Assembly: GCA_018398585.1 (NCBI GenBank)
Contig: JAGTTD010000001.1
Coordinates: 6,946,501 to 7,010,500, forward strand
Source of the DNA: Simmondsia chinensis
Taxonomy: Eukaryota; Streptophyta; Magnoliopsida; Caryophyllales; Simmondsiaceae
Length of the DNA stretch: 64,000 bases
Reading direction: 5' to 3'
A model generated the notes under the pieces. The model was not told the DNA's origin, searched no databases, and saw only the letters and a program-made list of their open reading frames with translations. Made by a program: the position numbers and the translations under genes. Numbering within the stretch: the stretch's first letter is position 1; each line of letters begins with the position of its first letter. Of this stretch, positions 11,496-24,253 are shown one piece after another.

Positions 11496-11766
11496 TTTTT
11501 TACAGCGGTTCTAAAACCGTTGCATAAAGTTATTTTATGTAGCGGTTTTGCAACGTTTACAAAACCGTTGCATTACATAATATACCGCGGTTTATAAACC
11601 ATTGCATTAGGCCCCTATTATGCAGCCGTTTTGACCATTTTATGCAGCAGTTTTTAAACCATTGCATTAGGTCCCCATTATGCAGTGGTTTTGACCATTT
11701 TATGCAGCGATTTTAAAACCGTTGCATAAGCTTACTCATATGCAACCGTTTTACAAAACCGTTGTA
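11486..11766 (+). repeat. CACTA left subterminal repeats
   Basis: Roughly ten short motifs of the AACCGTTGCAT / ATGCAGCGGTTT type occur in both orientations, often as inverted pairs. By analogy with En/Spm, such subterminal repeats are binding sites for the TNPA protein. The binding role is inferred from the family; only the repeats are seen. Confidence 0.85.
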
Positions 11767-12005
11767 TAAAGTCTAAAATTTTTTTTTTTTATTCACAAGG
11801 CAACCAATAATATTGCGTTTAAAATTTTTAGGTAAATTAAATATTAGTATATTAAGATATGGTGTAATAATTATTTAGTTCATAAACTTCGTGAAACAAC
11901 TAAAAACAACTACATAATTTGCTTATTTCTGATGACTCGTTAAGATAGATAATAAAAACCATCGTAAATGATATAGCAATTATCATGGGAAATATTAGTT
12001 GTCAT

Positions 12006-12170
12006 GGAAGTCCTCCTGGAAAGTTCTCACCCCTTAGGTTGGGTGTACTCGGAAACAACCTTTCTTCAGGGTAGCACCCTGAAGAGGAAAGATTGCGTAC
12101 ATCTATCCCCCCAGACTCTACTTAGGCGAGAGCCCTTGTGGCACCGCGAATGTTGCTTATCCCACACTCT
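12006..12170 (+). mobile_element. 5S-rRNA-headed SINE, 5'-truncated, inside the CACTA element
   Basis: It starts with tcctcctggaaagttctcacc, which is the last stretch of 5S rRNA running into the SINE joint. The RTE-type tail follows: ccttaggttgggtg, ctcggaaacaacctttcttc, gattgcgtacatctatcc, ggcgagagccc. It inserted after the CACTA element was in existence, and it shows the family was active in this lineage. No target duplication was identified. Confidence 0.7.
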
Positions 12171-12477
12171 TAAAGTATCTGTCCCCTTAATTTTAGATGT
12201 TCTTTTTACTTTTAACTGTTCTCTCCCCCCTCTATATCCTAATTTGAGTTAGAGTATCAATTAAAACTCGGTTTATAAATGAGTATGAGTTAATTAGTTT
12301 AATAATCAACTTGGTGTTGCATTATTAACTTGACTCGTTTCAATTATACTCGATAATTATTTGTTTTACATACTCAAATATAAATTTGGTTTATATTACT
12401 CAAAGAAAAGTAATTATGTTAAAAAAAATAGCTTTTAATTCAAAACAAAATCAGTAAAAAGCCAAAGCAAACATCAT
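12171..12477 (+). other. Unassigned CACTA left-arm DNA
   Basis: AT-rich, with no domain or repeat seen. Confidence 0.4.
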
Positions 12478-12675
12478 GCCTCTCTCTCTCCTCATCTCTG
12501 ACCTCTGCTCATCTCTCTCTGTTAACCCTAACCCCGCCTCTACCCAGCCCTAACTCTGCTCGTCTCTCTCTGCTCATCTCTCTCTCGAAAGCCCTAACAC
12601 CCCGCCTCTCTGCTTACGTCTCTCTCTGCTCACGTCTCTTGCTCCAGTGGTCCTCTCTCTCTCTCTCTCCTTGCG
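12478..12675 (+). promoter_or_regulatory. CT-rich tract, probable 5' leader of the transposon transcript
   Basis: The sequence is dominated by ctctctctc runs with gccctaa/ccctaac words. This is a composition typical of plant 5' untranslated leaders. It lies upstream of the transposase region and is followed by T-rich intron-like DNA. The transcript start itself is not visible. Confidence 0.4.
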
Positions 12676-13179
12676 CGAAATCATTGCTCACTGACAACCG
12701 TCCTGCTCACCGACCTGATTCGAGGTTCTTCTAGGTAAATCACCTAAATCGAACATTAATATGTTGACATTGCTTTTTGAGGGCCTGATTTCTTATATGT
12801 TAGGGTTTATTAGTTTAAAGACACATTAATTTTGACATTTGCTTTTACTGTTGATATTGTGTGATTACATATACATGGTTGTTGATGTTGCTATTGACAT
12901 TAGGATTTTTCCAATTTAGTTCTCTGTTGTTTGAGTAGGGTTTTATAATGATAGGATTTTGTCATTTTAGTTCTCTGTTGTTTTACTTCAAATTTTAGAG
13001 TTAACCATAAACTCATTTCTGAATGACATTATCGATTGTAAAGTGCGGTTTATAGTAATGAACTTAAACTTATGACCTCTTATATGTATTCCCAAATTTG
13101 GATACAGTTTTGTCACTAAACCAAGAATTTATTGGCTTATATTTCAAAGTATCATTTTGACAGGAAAAGTTATTGAAAA

Positions 13180-13486
13180 AAATTATCTAGTGCTTGTATA
13201 CATGAAAACGTTTTTGTGGTAGGCTATGCGAATCAAAGTGATGATTTTGAGCTGGTTGTGCTTCGCCTGGGTACTATGTACATGAAAGCCTCAGCTGATG
13301 TGCTGCTTTGCATCTCTACTGTTGTTTACTTTGCCTTGTTAGTCTTTGGATGTAGCTTTCTTTTGTCTGTTCTTTAGTTATGTTTGTTTACTTTGTGTTT
13401 TATTTTTGTTGTTTTTATTTCTTTCAGGACCCTGCCTATAGCTCTAGGCTTACCCCCAATTATCAAAAAAAAAAAAAAAAAAAAAG
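13180..13486 (+). mobile_element. Possible poly(A)-tailed retroinsertion (LINE or SINE 3' end)
   Basis: A T-rich stretch ends ccccaattatc followed by 21 or more A residues. The attatc-A(n) ending resembles that of the small insertion at 51637-51784. I could not find matching target duplications, so an intronic A tract remains possible. Confidence 0.3.
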
Positions 13487-13675
13487 AATACATCAAAATA
13501 AGAATGAGTAGTTTTATATTATGTATGTAGTGAGCAAGTTATGCATTATGCTGTTAGCCAAGTTGATGTTGTCCATCTCCTAAGTCTCTCTCTATTAATC
13601 TTCTTGTCATCATAATTGATTATGTCATTTAATTTTGTTGGGAATTTAAATTTTGATGCATTGATTAGGTACAAT

Positions 13676-13828
13676 ATTTTCCTGACTCCTAGAGCGACGA
13701 CTCGTCTCTCCGACTTCGACGACAACCACCACACTCCGCCACCATCCAACCACTATAGGAGGCTCATCGGTCTAGCCTCCGATCTCCGGTGCTCTCCGCC
13801 TAAGTCCTTTCTCTCATTAAAAGGTTAG
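13676..13828 (+). other. GC-rich exon-like segment in the CACTA left arm
   Basis: It follows gattaggtacaatattttcctgac and ends at aaaaggttag, so it could be an exon with a donor site. It is much richer in C and in CG dinucleotides than its surroundings. It encodes a short basic, serine/proline-rich peptide without a recognised domain. It could be a noncoding leader exon of the transposase gene or a captured host-gene fragment. Confidence 0.3.
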
Positions 13829-14747
13829 TTTCAATGTCAAAACTCAAATAATTTAGATTTTAATATGTTTTTCTACATTTTTATATAATATACTATGCCC
13901 TAACTTTCAGGCACTTGGACTATTGTTGTTATTGTGGTTGTATATTAAGCCCTAACTTTTAATATTAAGCTCATCTTTGATCATTAAAAGGTGTTTATTG
14001 ATTTGCCTCAATGAATTTTTTAATATAGTACACTTATTAAATCTGTTATGTAGTTCCATCAGTGTATTATTGTGATGTCTTTATGGGTTAGTTAGTATAT
14101 CTTGATGATTTTCAAACATTCATGACTCCTAGACAGTGCCTATAAGGTGTTTGCTGATTTGCCTCAATGAATTTTTTAACATGGTACACCTATTAAATCT
14201 TTTATGTAGTTCCATCAGTGCATTATTCTATACTTATACCTAAATAGCAATTTTCCAATTAATGTTGATGGAAAAAATTTAGAGGAAATGCCTATTTTTT
14301 GCCACCCTTGTTTAAAGGGTTATCAATACTAAAGGTCCATGTACTTTGCCTATTTTAATAACAATGCCTATTTCAAGTTACATTGTAAGGTCCAAAGCGG
14401 TGGGACGATGAAAAAAGTTACAAAATTTAGGTAAAATCAGATTTTTAGTAATTCACGTTGGAACTTAGAGCTCTAGGTTAATATTTATGGCCAAACCTGA
14501 TTTTGAGTAAAATTCTCTAGTAAATCGCCTTTTTACTAACTTTTACCATTATTTGAAATAAAATGAACTGGTTATGGAATTTTCATGTGAACGTTAGTAC
14601 CAACATTTGTGAACGAGCTTGGCTTAAATCGTACACGTGCATATATCAATTGTCCAAGCAGATCTCGACATATTAAGTTTCTGCTTGGTTGGTGATGCTA
14701 TTGATTTTTATGTTTATATGGTTTACTTGGCATATCTTGATGTCTTG
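13829..14747 (+). other. Intron-like AT-rich DNA of the CACTA left arm
   Basis: No coding signal is seen. A phrase around aaggtgttt.ttgatttgcctcaatgaatttttta occurs twice (about 13989 and 14152), followed both times by tacac.tattaaatct, so a segment of roughly 70 bp was duplicated. Confidence 0.4.
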
Positions 14748-15845
14748 ACCTATACAAGTTGATTTCACACCATTAAAACAATTCATACACTGTGTATGAT
14801 TGATCATATACCACTAATTACTTGAAACACACCTATACAAGTTGATTTCACAGCATTAAAACCTATCATACATGATGCGTGATTGATCATACACCACTAA
14901 TTACTTGAGACACCCCTATGCAAGTTGATTTTATACCATTAAAACCTATCATACATGGTGTATGATTAATCATATATGACTAATTACTTGAAACACACCT
15001 ATACAAGTTGATTTTACACCATTAAAACCTATTATACACGGTGTATGATTGATCATACACCACTAATTATTTGAAACACACCTATGCAGGTTGATTTCAC
15101 ACCATTAAACCCAATCATACACGGTGTATGATTGATCATACACCACTAATTACTTGAAACACACCTATACAGGTTGATTTCACACCATTAAAACCTATTA
15201 TACACGGTGTATGATTGACCATATACCACTAATTACTTGAAATACACCTATATAAGTTGATTTCACACCACTAAATCCAATCATACATGGTGTACAATTG
15301 ATCATACACCACTAATTACTTGAAACACACCTATATAACACTATTAAAACCTATCATACACGGTGTACAATTGATCATACGCCACTAATTACTTGAAACA
15401 CACCTATACAAGTTGATTTCACACCATTAAAACGAATCATACACTATGTATGATTAATCATACACCACTAATTACTTCGAACACACCTATACAAGTTGAT
15501 GTCACGCCATTAAAACCTATCATACACGGTGTATGATTGATCATACACCACTAATTACTTGAAACACACCTATACAAGTTGATTTTACACCATTAAAACC
15601 TATCATATACGGTGTACGATTGATCATACACCACTAATTACTTAAAACACACCAATACCAGTTGATTTTACACCATTAAAATCTATCATACACGGTGTAT
15701 GATTGATCATTCACCACCAATTTCTTGAAACACGCCCAGACAAGATGATTTTACACCATTAAAACCTATCATACACGGTGTATGATTAATCATACACCAC
15801 TAATTACTTGAAACACACCTATACAAGTTGATTTCACACCATTAA
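14748..15845. repeat. 83-bp tandem minisatellite with internal palindromes
   Basis: About 13 head-to-tail units of roughly 83 bp. Each unit contains acacctatacaagttgattt, then caccattaaaacctatca, then tacacggtgtatgattgatc, then atacaccactaattacttga. Within a unit, ATCATACACGGTGTATGAT and GGTGTATGATTGATCATACA are near-perfect palindromes sharing an arm, so each unit can fold into alternative hairpins. One unit near 15338 is shortened. The units differ by a few substitutions each. The array sits about 0.4 kb upstream of the transposase start. Its function is unknown. Confidence 0.9.
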
Positions 15846-16129
15846 TAATGCCAAATTACAAAGCATGACAAGCTACTTTTATTCCTCTTTGGTAACAAGA
15901 AAATATCTAACAGAAACTAGACACTTCAACAACTCCAACTAACCATCCCTCCAGTACTAACCGAAACCCTCTATTCACCTATTCATTAACGGCTAATGAA
16001 CTTATTGGACTATTCTAATGAATTAAACTTTGCTTTTACAACTTTTTACAAACTTTATTACAATCTTCACTTACTCGTACTAAATTCCATGTGTTCCATC
16101 TTCTCGAATCATGACATATTACTACTAAT

Positions 16130-16291
16130 GGATATGGAAGAGGGAGATACAAGTTGGATGTAATTTGTATGTGCATTGAATGCTAACCCATTTTCAGATT
16201 AAGCTTACTTATTTTCTCCCTTCTTTTTTTTTTTTTTTTTTTTTTGTCTTAAGCTGTGAATATGGAAGAGGGAGATACAAGTAGGATGTAT
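16130..16291 (+). repeat. Direct repeat around the transposase start
   Basis: The phrase atatggaagagggagataca, continuing agt.ggatgta, occurs at 16131-16163 and again at 16259-16289. The second copy holds the start codon of the TNP2-like gene at 16262. Between the copies lie about 95 bp ending in a long T run and gtcttaag, which resembles a 3' splice region. The duplication gives two alternative start contexts. It may also come from slippage or aberrant repair. Confidence 0.7.
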
Positions 16292-19200
16292 ACACCTCGG
16301 TGGACTGAGGAATTTGACTTGCGGTTGAATGACTTTCTTACTGAACAATTTGCAACCAAGGCTAAAGGCAATGGCAATAGAAAATAATTACAAAGCCCTT
16401 GTAATCGTTGTGTGATTAGATTTTGGGGAACTAGAGAAGAATTGTATGATCATTTAATTGTCGATGGATTTGTCCCTCGTTATGATAATTATTATTATGG
16501 GGAGAGGTCTTCATTGAGTGCGGATGACATAAATGATGGTGATGATGAGTCTTCTAGCCATGATAATGTTGAGGGCTTATTATATGACGCATTCATACAT
16601 GTGGCTGATGGTTGTGATTTGTCACACGAGGTCACTAATGAGATGACACAAGACTCTAAGAAATTTTATAGATTATTAGAAGAAGGGAAGATTGAACTTT
16701 TCCCGGGTTGTGACAACTTTTCTAGATTATCATTTACGATCAGATTGTATCTTTTCAAGAGTCAACATGGTTTGAGTAATATGGCATTTGGTGATCTCCT
16801 AGAATTATTGAAGGAATTGCTTCCTAATGCCAAGTTTCCTCAATCATTCAACGAAGAGAGAAATATAGTTAAAGATTTGGGACTTGATTACAACAAGATA
16901 CATGCATGTCGAAATGTTTGTATGCTTTACCGGAAAGAGTATGAAGAGGCTACATCCTGTTATGTTTGTGGTGCTTTTAGGTGGAAAGAAGAGGAGAAGG
17001 TGTTAGGCAAAGAGAATAACCATGAAGCTACAAACCCTCGTAAGATTCATGCCAAGGTTTTGTGCATTTTCCTATAAAGCATAGGCTTCAAAGGTTGTAC
17101 CTCTGTGCGGAAACGGCCGAGATCATGCAATGGCATCACGATGAGCGCATTAAAGATGGAAATTTAAGACATCCTGCGGATGGAAAAGCATGGAAGGACT
17201 TCGATTCTTTACTTCCGAAATTCGCAGTAGAGCCTTGCAATGTTAGGCTGGGATTGGTGAGTGATGGGTTCAATCCAATTTGATCAATGAGTATTCGCTA
17301 CAGCACATGGCCAGTAATGTTGGTAAACTATAATATGCCTCCATGGATCTTTATGAAGGATGAATATTTCATTTTGCCGTTGCTTATTCAAGGTCTGAAA
17401 TCTCTTGGAAATGATATTGATGTGTATCTGCAGCCATTGATTGATGAATTAAAAGATCTATGGAAGGATGGTTTGAAAACTTATGATGCGTATGGTAAAC
17501 AATCCTTCCAAATGCATGTTGCTTTGATGTGGACCATTAATGACTTTTCAGCTTATGCAATGTCGTCCAGGTGATCTACAAAAGTGTGCTTTCAGGGGCA
17601 TCGAAGGTTTTTGGAGCAAAACCATCCATGGAGAAGTAGCACAACGACATTTAATGGCAAATCAGAGCATGGAATAACACCTATTGTTTTGGGAGGAAGT
17701 GAAGTTATAGAGGAAATGTCTACTTTGAATCATGTGTATGGAAAGAAGAATCAAGCACCAAAAATGAGTAAAAAGAAGAATGAGACGGTGAAAAAAAAAA
17801 GACGGCGAAGCGCTACCATAATCAGAAACAATAAAGTGCAACTAGCCCTTGGAAGAAAAGATCCATTTTCTTTGATTTGCCATATTGGGAGCACAATTCC
17901 ATTCGTCACAATCTAGATGTCATGCAAAAATATCACCAATAGCATACTTGGCACCTTGTTAGGCATTCCTGGAAAGACAAAAGATCATCCCAATGCTCGA
18001 TTTGACCTCCAACAAATGGGGATAAAAGTGAGCTTCAACCAAAGATTTCTGGAGATGGTCGACATGTGATGTTCAACCCTGCTTGGTACTCAATGACAAC
18101 AAAGGAGAAAGACATGTTTTGCTCTGTGCTGAAATATGAGAAATTGCCGTATGGTTATGCATCAAACATCGGACGATGTTTGGACCTTGATGATACGAAG
18201 ATTTCAGGATATAAGAGTCATGATGCTCATGTAATTATGATGGATCTGCTTCAGGTTGCATTGAGCAAGTCATTGCGAAAACCCATTGCAATTTCCATTG
18301 TGAGATTGGTTGCTTTCTTTGGGGGCATATGCAACAAAGTTATAAGGTCCGAAAATCTTGATCATATGGAGAAAGAGATAAGGGAGATATTATGTGAATT
18401 TGAAATATTCTTTTTACCAACTTTCTTTGACATAATGGTGCATTTACCCATACATTTGGTGAATGAAATACGACTCGGTGGACCTATTAATTGTCGGTGG
18501 ATGTTCAGTGCAGAGAGAAAACTTGGCAATTTGAAGTCATATGTACAAAACAAATGTAGGCCAGAAGGCTCCGTAGTAGAGGGTTACTTGGCTGATGAAT
18601 GTTTGATCTTTTGCTCAAGGTACAAGAGCAATAGGGCTACAACCAAATTTAACAAGAAATCTGAAGAGTTTGAGACGACATCTAATAATGATGCTTCATC
18701 ACCTATTTTCCCAATAGTGGGCCATCCTGTTGGGGGAAAGAAGAGAGGAAATGGTAAATCAATCATTTTAGAAGCTCGTGTTCGTAGTATGGCACACAAA
18801 TGTGCCTTATTCAATTCTGGCGATGAATTGATTGAGAAGTACATCAGGTTATATAATCTAAACTGATAGTTTCAAAAAAAAATTTATAACCATATGGCCC
18901 TCAATTATGTAAAATAATTGTAAAATACCTTATTTATGCCGTGAGCACTATCAATTGGTACATAACCAAAAGAATGGAAGATCCAAAACCACCAAATGGA
19001 GTCAAGCTCGAGCACACAGTAATGATTTCGAATCATGGTTCAAAGACAGGGTAAATAAGGATATGGTACCAAGCTACATTCGGTATTTAGGTGATGGTTC
19101 GAATTGAGTGGAAAAGAGATATAGTGGCTATTTCATCAATGGGTATAGGTTCCATACTACAGAGCGCGATGCAAGATGCAAAACTCAAAATAGTGGAGTC

Positions 19201-19779
19201 AGCCTCGCTGCTTTGACCTCGAATTTCTCTAGTTCTAGGGATAGTAAACCTGTTACCGATACGATAACTTACTATGGAGCAGTACAGGAAATCATTGAAA
19301 TAGATTATTATGCTCAATTCAGTGTTGTACTATTTCGATGTGACTGGTACCAGGTAGAGAATGATAAACATGGGCTTACTTGTGTTAATTTCAATAAGTT
19401 GTGGTCCATGGATGAACCATGTGTTTTAGCATCTCAAGTGCAACAAGTATACTATGTCCAGGACCGTGTCAATGACTTTGTGCACTATGTTATCAAGTAT
19501 GCTCCAAGAGAGCTCTATGATATTGCTTCAGGGATAGAGACCAATGTCCAAGACCTTTCTGATTTAGATGTACATGATTCCGAAATACATTCTAGTCATG
19601 ATGAAGTTAGTTTGGCTAGAGATGATGTTCCTGAAATGGCAATTGAAATGACAAACATATTGGACGGTTTACTTATGGAAGATGAGCAAGAGGATGATGA
19701 AAATGAAGAAGACGAGGATGAGGATGAGGATGAAGAAGATGACTCGGATTATGATAATACAGACTGGGATTACGTATGA
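16262..19779 (+). pseudogene. TNP2-type CACTA transposase (TNPD-like), decayed
   Basis: This gene encodes the catalytic CACTA transposase. Domains in order are the transposase-associated N-terminal domain at 16262-16510 (CNRC, then DHLIVDGFVPRYDNYYYGE); the Transposase_21 core from about 17077 (RLQRLYLCAETAEIMQWHHD, LRHPADGKAWKDFD, VRLGLVSDGFNP, WTINDFSAYA); DUF4218 at about 18200-18620 (SHDAHVIMMDLL, FFDIMVHLPIHLV, CRPEGSVVEGY); and DUF4216 at 19108-19500 (TYYGAVQEIIEIDYY, FRCDWYQV, DEPCVLASQVQQVYYV). A run of Asp/Glu follows at the C-terminus. The start at 16262 gives a clean N-terminus. In-frame stops lie at 16385, 17281 and about 19105. Frameshifts occur near 17065 and 17850. Part of the core between YAMSSR and the HRRFL block is missing. 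Family assignment is firm; activity is unlikely. Confidence 0.9.
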
Positions 19780-20004
19780 TGTTTTAATTATTTATGTATT
19801 TTAACCGGTGAGCATTTGTTTTTTGATCTATTGATTGTTTTTCGCTAGTTTGTCATGTTACTGTTTAAATATTTATGTGTTTTTTGTTACTTCTACATAG
19901 CAATAACACAACATATTGGTGGACATTTTCTCTTAGTTCTTTTATTTTTAATGATACTAATTATTCTCCTTTTTTTTTTTTTTTTATGTTTCAGGGTATA
20001 AAAG

Positions 20005-23000
20005 ATGAAAGGAAAGAAGCAAACTTCTAAGATAACTACATCACATGGGCCAACTTTTTGTACACTTGGGTCCATAGCAACGACATTAAGAAAAAGCAGC
20101 AATAGAAAAGAGCAAACATTGAGCAACAACAAAGGAAAGAGCTTCAACATATTAAGAATAGAGAAGAAGATAACTTCTCAGATGAGGAGTACATGCAAAA
20201 TGATGACTTGGGTGATGATGATGGATTTATCGAGAGCAATGAAGAAGATGATCGAGAATGCCATCCTTCATAAGGCCAAGATCATGTAATAGCACAAGAT
20301 CTGAGGAGGTCCTTGCTCAATGATTTCATAACACCATCAGAAAGAAGTAAGAGAGCTAAGGTAATACAGAGACACCTAGACTCATTGCTGGACAAGGCTC
20401 GTGACACTGCTAATACGTCAAGTATATCCCTTTTTTCCATTTATCTTTCATAATTCAATCTCAGGTATCCTTTGGTTGAATCTTGTTATGTGTTATGATT
20501 GAAGCCAATTTTGAATCATAACCTACATTTTTTATGATTTTATATTGCAATTGAGGAGAATTGAGATGAGAATTAGAAGAATAAGATGAGATAGATGAGA
20601 CTAAAAGAGAATAGATATGAGAAGAAGAGACTAGAAGTAGAGAAGAGTTGAGAGATAGAGAAATCTAGAGAGAATTTAGAGAGGAAGTTCAATATTAATC
20701 ATCAACATTATGACATTACAATGCATATCATCCTACTTGTACTAATTCTAACATAACCAAGAATCTTATTAGAGAGGATTGAGACTTGAAGAACTCTTAT
20801 GACTTCTAAAAAAACATTTGAAATTCAGGTGGAAATGAGCAAAATGGGATCATCAACATGAGCATTATAGAAAAATATTGCATATGTCTTACTACTACTA
20901 GACTCTCACATCACAGTCATAACATTATGTTTGCTCAGGATTAGTCCCATCAGAGAGACCAGCGGATGCCCTAAAGGAACAAGCAAGCATATCTTCATCA
21001 CAAAAGCGTGTTAGGCCTAAACACACATCCTCACATAGTAGCGATCATGGCCTTCTAGAGAATAATGAATTCAAAGGTAGTACTGACAAAATTTAGGATC
21101 AGTTATGTGATAGGTTTTTAAGCGAGTGTTGTTGTACATGACTATATGTATTTTGTAACTTCTTGGTCCTTGTTCAAATGTTCTACTCCAGTAAAGAAGC
21201 ACAAAGGGACCATGATGAAGCATGTACATGGTAGAACACTGGAACATCATGTACCTATCTTTCTAAATGAGCACAATCAACCAATTGGTCCAGATTACAA
21301 AACATTAGATGAGTTCAGCAGCTTCTTGGGCACCTTAGGGTAGGACCCTACCATTGCACCTCTAATTTTTTCAATTGGAGAAAAGTGCCGAAGGAGAAGA
21401 TATGGGAGCATGCAACGGTATGGTTATTTCAAATTACAATTATATCTTATTTTTATGCTTTCTTTTACTTCTCTAAGATGTTTCATTGTGATTGCAGAAG
21501 AAGTACATAATCCCCCCGTAAGGTAGGAAATGGGTTATGTCAACTGTGAGCTCGGCATGGAAGTCTTTTAAATGTGAAGTGAAACAGCATCACTTCACCA
21601 AATTTGCAAACAATGCCACTCGTTGGACAAATCGACCAGCATCGATTCTTGATGATCAATTGAAAGATCTATTTAGATATTGGAACTCCTCTACTGCCAA
21701 GGTGCGTGGCATGAATATGTACATTGCGTTGCATATGTTATTGTATGTGTTGATAATTATACTCACAGTACATATAAATTTAGAGAATTGCCGAAATCAA
21801 CACTTGGAATTGGAAGAAACAAAAGTACATGCACACTGTCGGAAAGAAAAGTTTTGCAAGGGTCACGTGCAGATTGGTAATTCACTTTCTTTTTGATATA
21901 TATATATATATATATATATTCATGTTTATTTCTTACATCTAATGTTTGTAACTGTTTTTGTTTTTAATTTATTGATGTATTCAACTCTTACCCTTTTTAC
22001 AGACACAAGAACATCCTAACAAATAGAAACCATCACGGAGTAAATTATTCATTGAGACACGGAAGAGGAACCCTAGAAAAAGTATAAAGATCCCATGCAG
22101 CCTACGATAGCAAAAATTGTAAGTTCTAATTTGCTTTTACTATTCGCATAAGGTATAAAGAGTATTAAGGCATTTTCATATACATTTATCAATTGGGGAT
22201 AAGATTGAAGTAATGAAATTGGATTTATGTGAGATGGATTTGATGATGATGGTGGGACTGGCTTGATTGTTGGTGTGTTTGATATTTTGAATTAGAAAAT
22301 TTTGACGAGTTATTTACAACCCATGTGGCCATTTTGAAGCATGGTGTAATGAGTTTGTTTTAGGATATTGGGTAGTAGATGTTTTAGATAACATTCCATT
22401 ATTTGTGCGTCACTTTTTATGTAGGAAAAGTAACATGTGATGTTTCGACTAACTTATTATTGTTATTGAAAAATTTTGATGCCTCAAACTAATGATGTGT
22501 CAAATTGATGTAATATTTTTTCACTTAAATCACTTTACATCGAATGTTATGTTGTATTATTCATGTCTAATTGATGTAATGTTATTCGTGTAAATGTATA
22601 CTAGTTCTTTGATATATATTACGGAAAATATTTCCAGCATTCTTGGAGAGGAAAATCTGCCTTATTAAAATATTTGAAGGTTTTAAATATCAATCCATAT
22701 GTTTTTCATCTTATGGAAAACCATATTATTATCCTATCCCTTTGGCAATTGACCATATCGGTATAGGAAAATTGCCTCATTAAACTATTTGAAGTTTTAA
22801 ATGGTTATCAAATTATAAAAAGAAAATATTTATGTAAGCTTAGCTGTTTTGGGTTAGATTAGTAATAGAAATTTTGTAAATTTCTACATCATCTTCCTCA
22901 TCAAATAATGTTGAATATTAATGTGGATGTATTGTTGCCCTGAAATTAAAGCATGAGTAATGGTTGTAAGAACTTATTAAAGCGGTTGTTCTAGATTGAC

Positions 23001-24253
23001 TTAATTTTTTTGACAAATGTATTTGTATGTCCTATTTATCCAAAAAAAAGAAGTACATAAAAATAGCATGACATTGCCTACGGATTTTTGAAAAGAAAAA
23101 GAAAAGAGAATAAATTTTTATTTCCTCGATACACGTAGCCGTGAAGTTGAAATCATATTTTGCCAATGTTATGTGGGGTTAAGACTGGAATGGGATTATC
23201 ATGTATATCACCTATATAAATTTAATTTTAATTATTTATATGTGTTGTATGAGCAAAATATTCTTGTATCATTACTTTATTGTATCGAGTTACTAATATG
23301 TCATGGATTATTGACTTATTCTAGAAAGGCGATGTGAAAGTTAGGTTAGGTATTTTGAAATGGCTTGCTTAAATTATCAGTTGATGATTTTCTCTTATTG
23401 TATATTATTGCATATTGTGGCATATGTTAAGAGGAGATATTTATATCTTATATATATGCATATATATAAATATTTGTGGGTATCACTCTAAGACAATGTG
23501 ATATGTAGATTAGTAAGTTAATTAAAATATTTGATGAACCACCAAATTGTGGGGGTGGTTACATATTAATATTATTACAATACTTGGTTAATTAAAATTT
23601 AGACCATTTCTTGATACCTGATTGTCACCCTTGAACTCTAGTGCATTTATGGATAAGGACGTTTTTAAAGTGGCTGGATTCTTTAAGTGATTTAAGTGAA
23701 AAAACATAAGATACATTTAAGTACTATAAATTAAATAGAGTTATTAACTTTATTGGTCTTGAATTTTTCTAAATTCATTTAAGTGATTTAATATTGAGTT
23801 GGTTTATGGCATGACATTATAAATAAGGTATAACTTTTTACTTCATTTCTTTGATGTAGAAAGAAGTTGAGGAACATCAATCCAAAATTGATTCTGAGGG
23901 AGGATCAAATAGTCAAAGTATAGATGCATTTGATGAAATAATGGATGATGAGCATCCGGGTCGTATCCGTCTATTTAGGAGGGGCATTTCCCAGAGAGAT
24001 CTTAAAGAGAAGGCTCATGTGGGTGGAGTTCAAGTTCCAAAAGAGGATATGGAGTTCATGAAGGCTGACATTAAAGCTGAACTGATGAAAGAAGTTATGT
24101 AGGAACTGGTCTCTAGACTTGCCTTAGTAATCCCAAGTTTAAGCAATCTTGGTCCCCATGTACTTCAAACCTTGGTAGAAGGATCACCTGGAAATGGTCA
24201 TAGTACTATTCGAAATGTTGCTTCTTCATCAGGTGTTGCAAATGAGGTATATT
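20005..24253 (+). pseudogene. TNPA/Ptta-type CACTA accessory protein gene, decayed
   Basis: Exon-like pieces match the plant En/Spm Ptta (TNPA) family in order. 21180-21343 has HKGTMMKHVHGR, then FLNEHNQPIGPD and FSSFLGTLG. 21500-21710 has WVMSTVSSAWKSFKCEVKQ, then DQLKDLFRYWNSS. Near 21800-21880 there is a block equivalent to QKYMHTVGKKSFARV. Near 22030 there is KLFIETRKRNPRK, and at 23860-24253 DAFDEIMDDEHPGRIR. The family binds subterminal repeats and acts with TNPD. The segment at 20005-20290 encodes a lysine-rich start (MKGKKQTSKITTSHGP) that may be its first exon. Frames are broken by stops, for example a TAG at about 24101. Introns separate the blocks, the largest at 22121-23857. Confidence 0.8.
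22121..23857 (+). other. Large AT-rich intron of the TNPA-like gene
   Basis: No coding signal was found. The stretch separates two well-matched family blocks and is followed by a T-rich acceptor-like run ending tttgatgtag at about 23859. Splice sites are inferred. Confidence 0.5.

Noticed and set aside
14748..15845. CRISPR array
   Set aside because: The units are contiguous variants of one 83-bp sequence with no unique spacers, and the context is a plant transposon.
20161..20290. A separate small gene
   Set aside because: It is better explained as part of the first exon region of the TNPA-like gene, and the end of the frame is repetitive in sequence.
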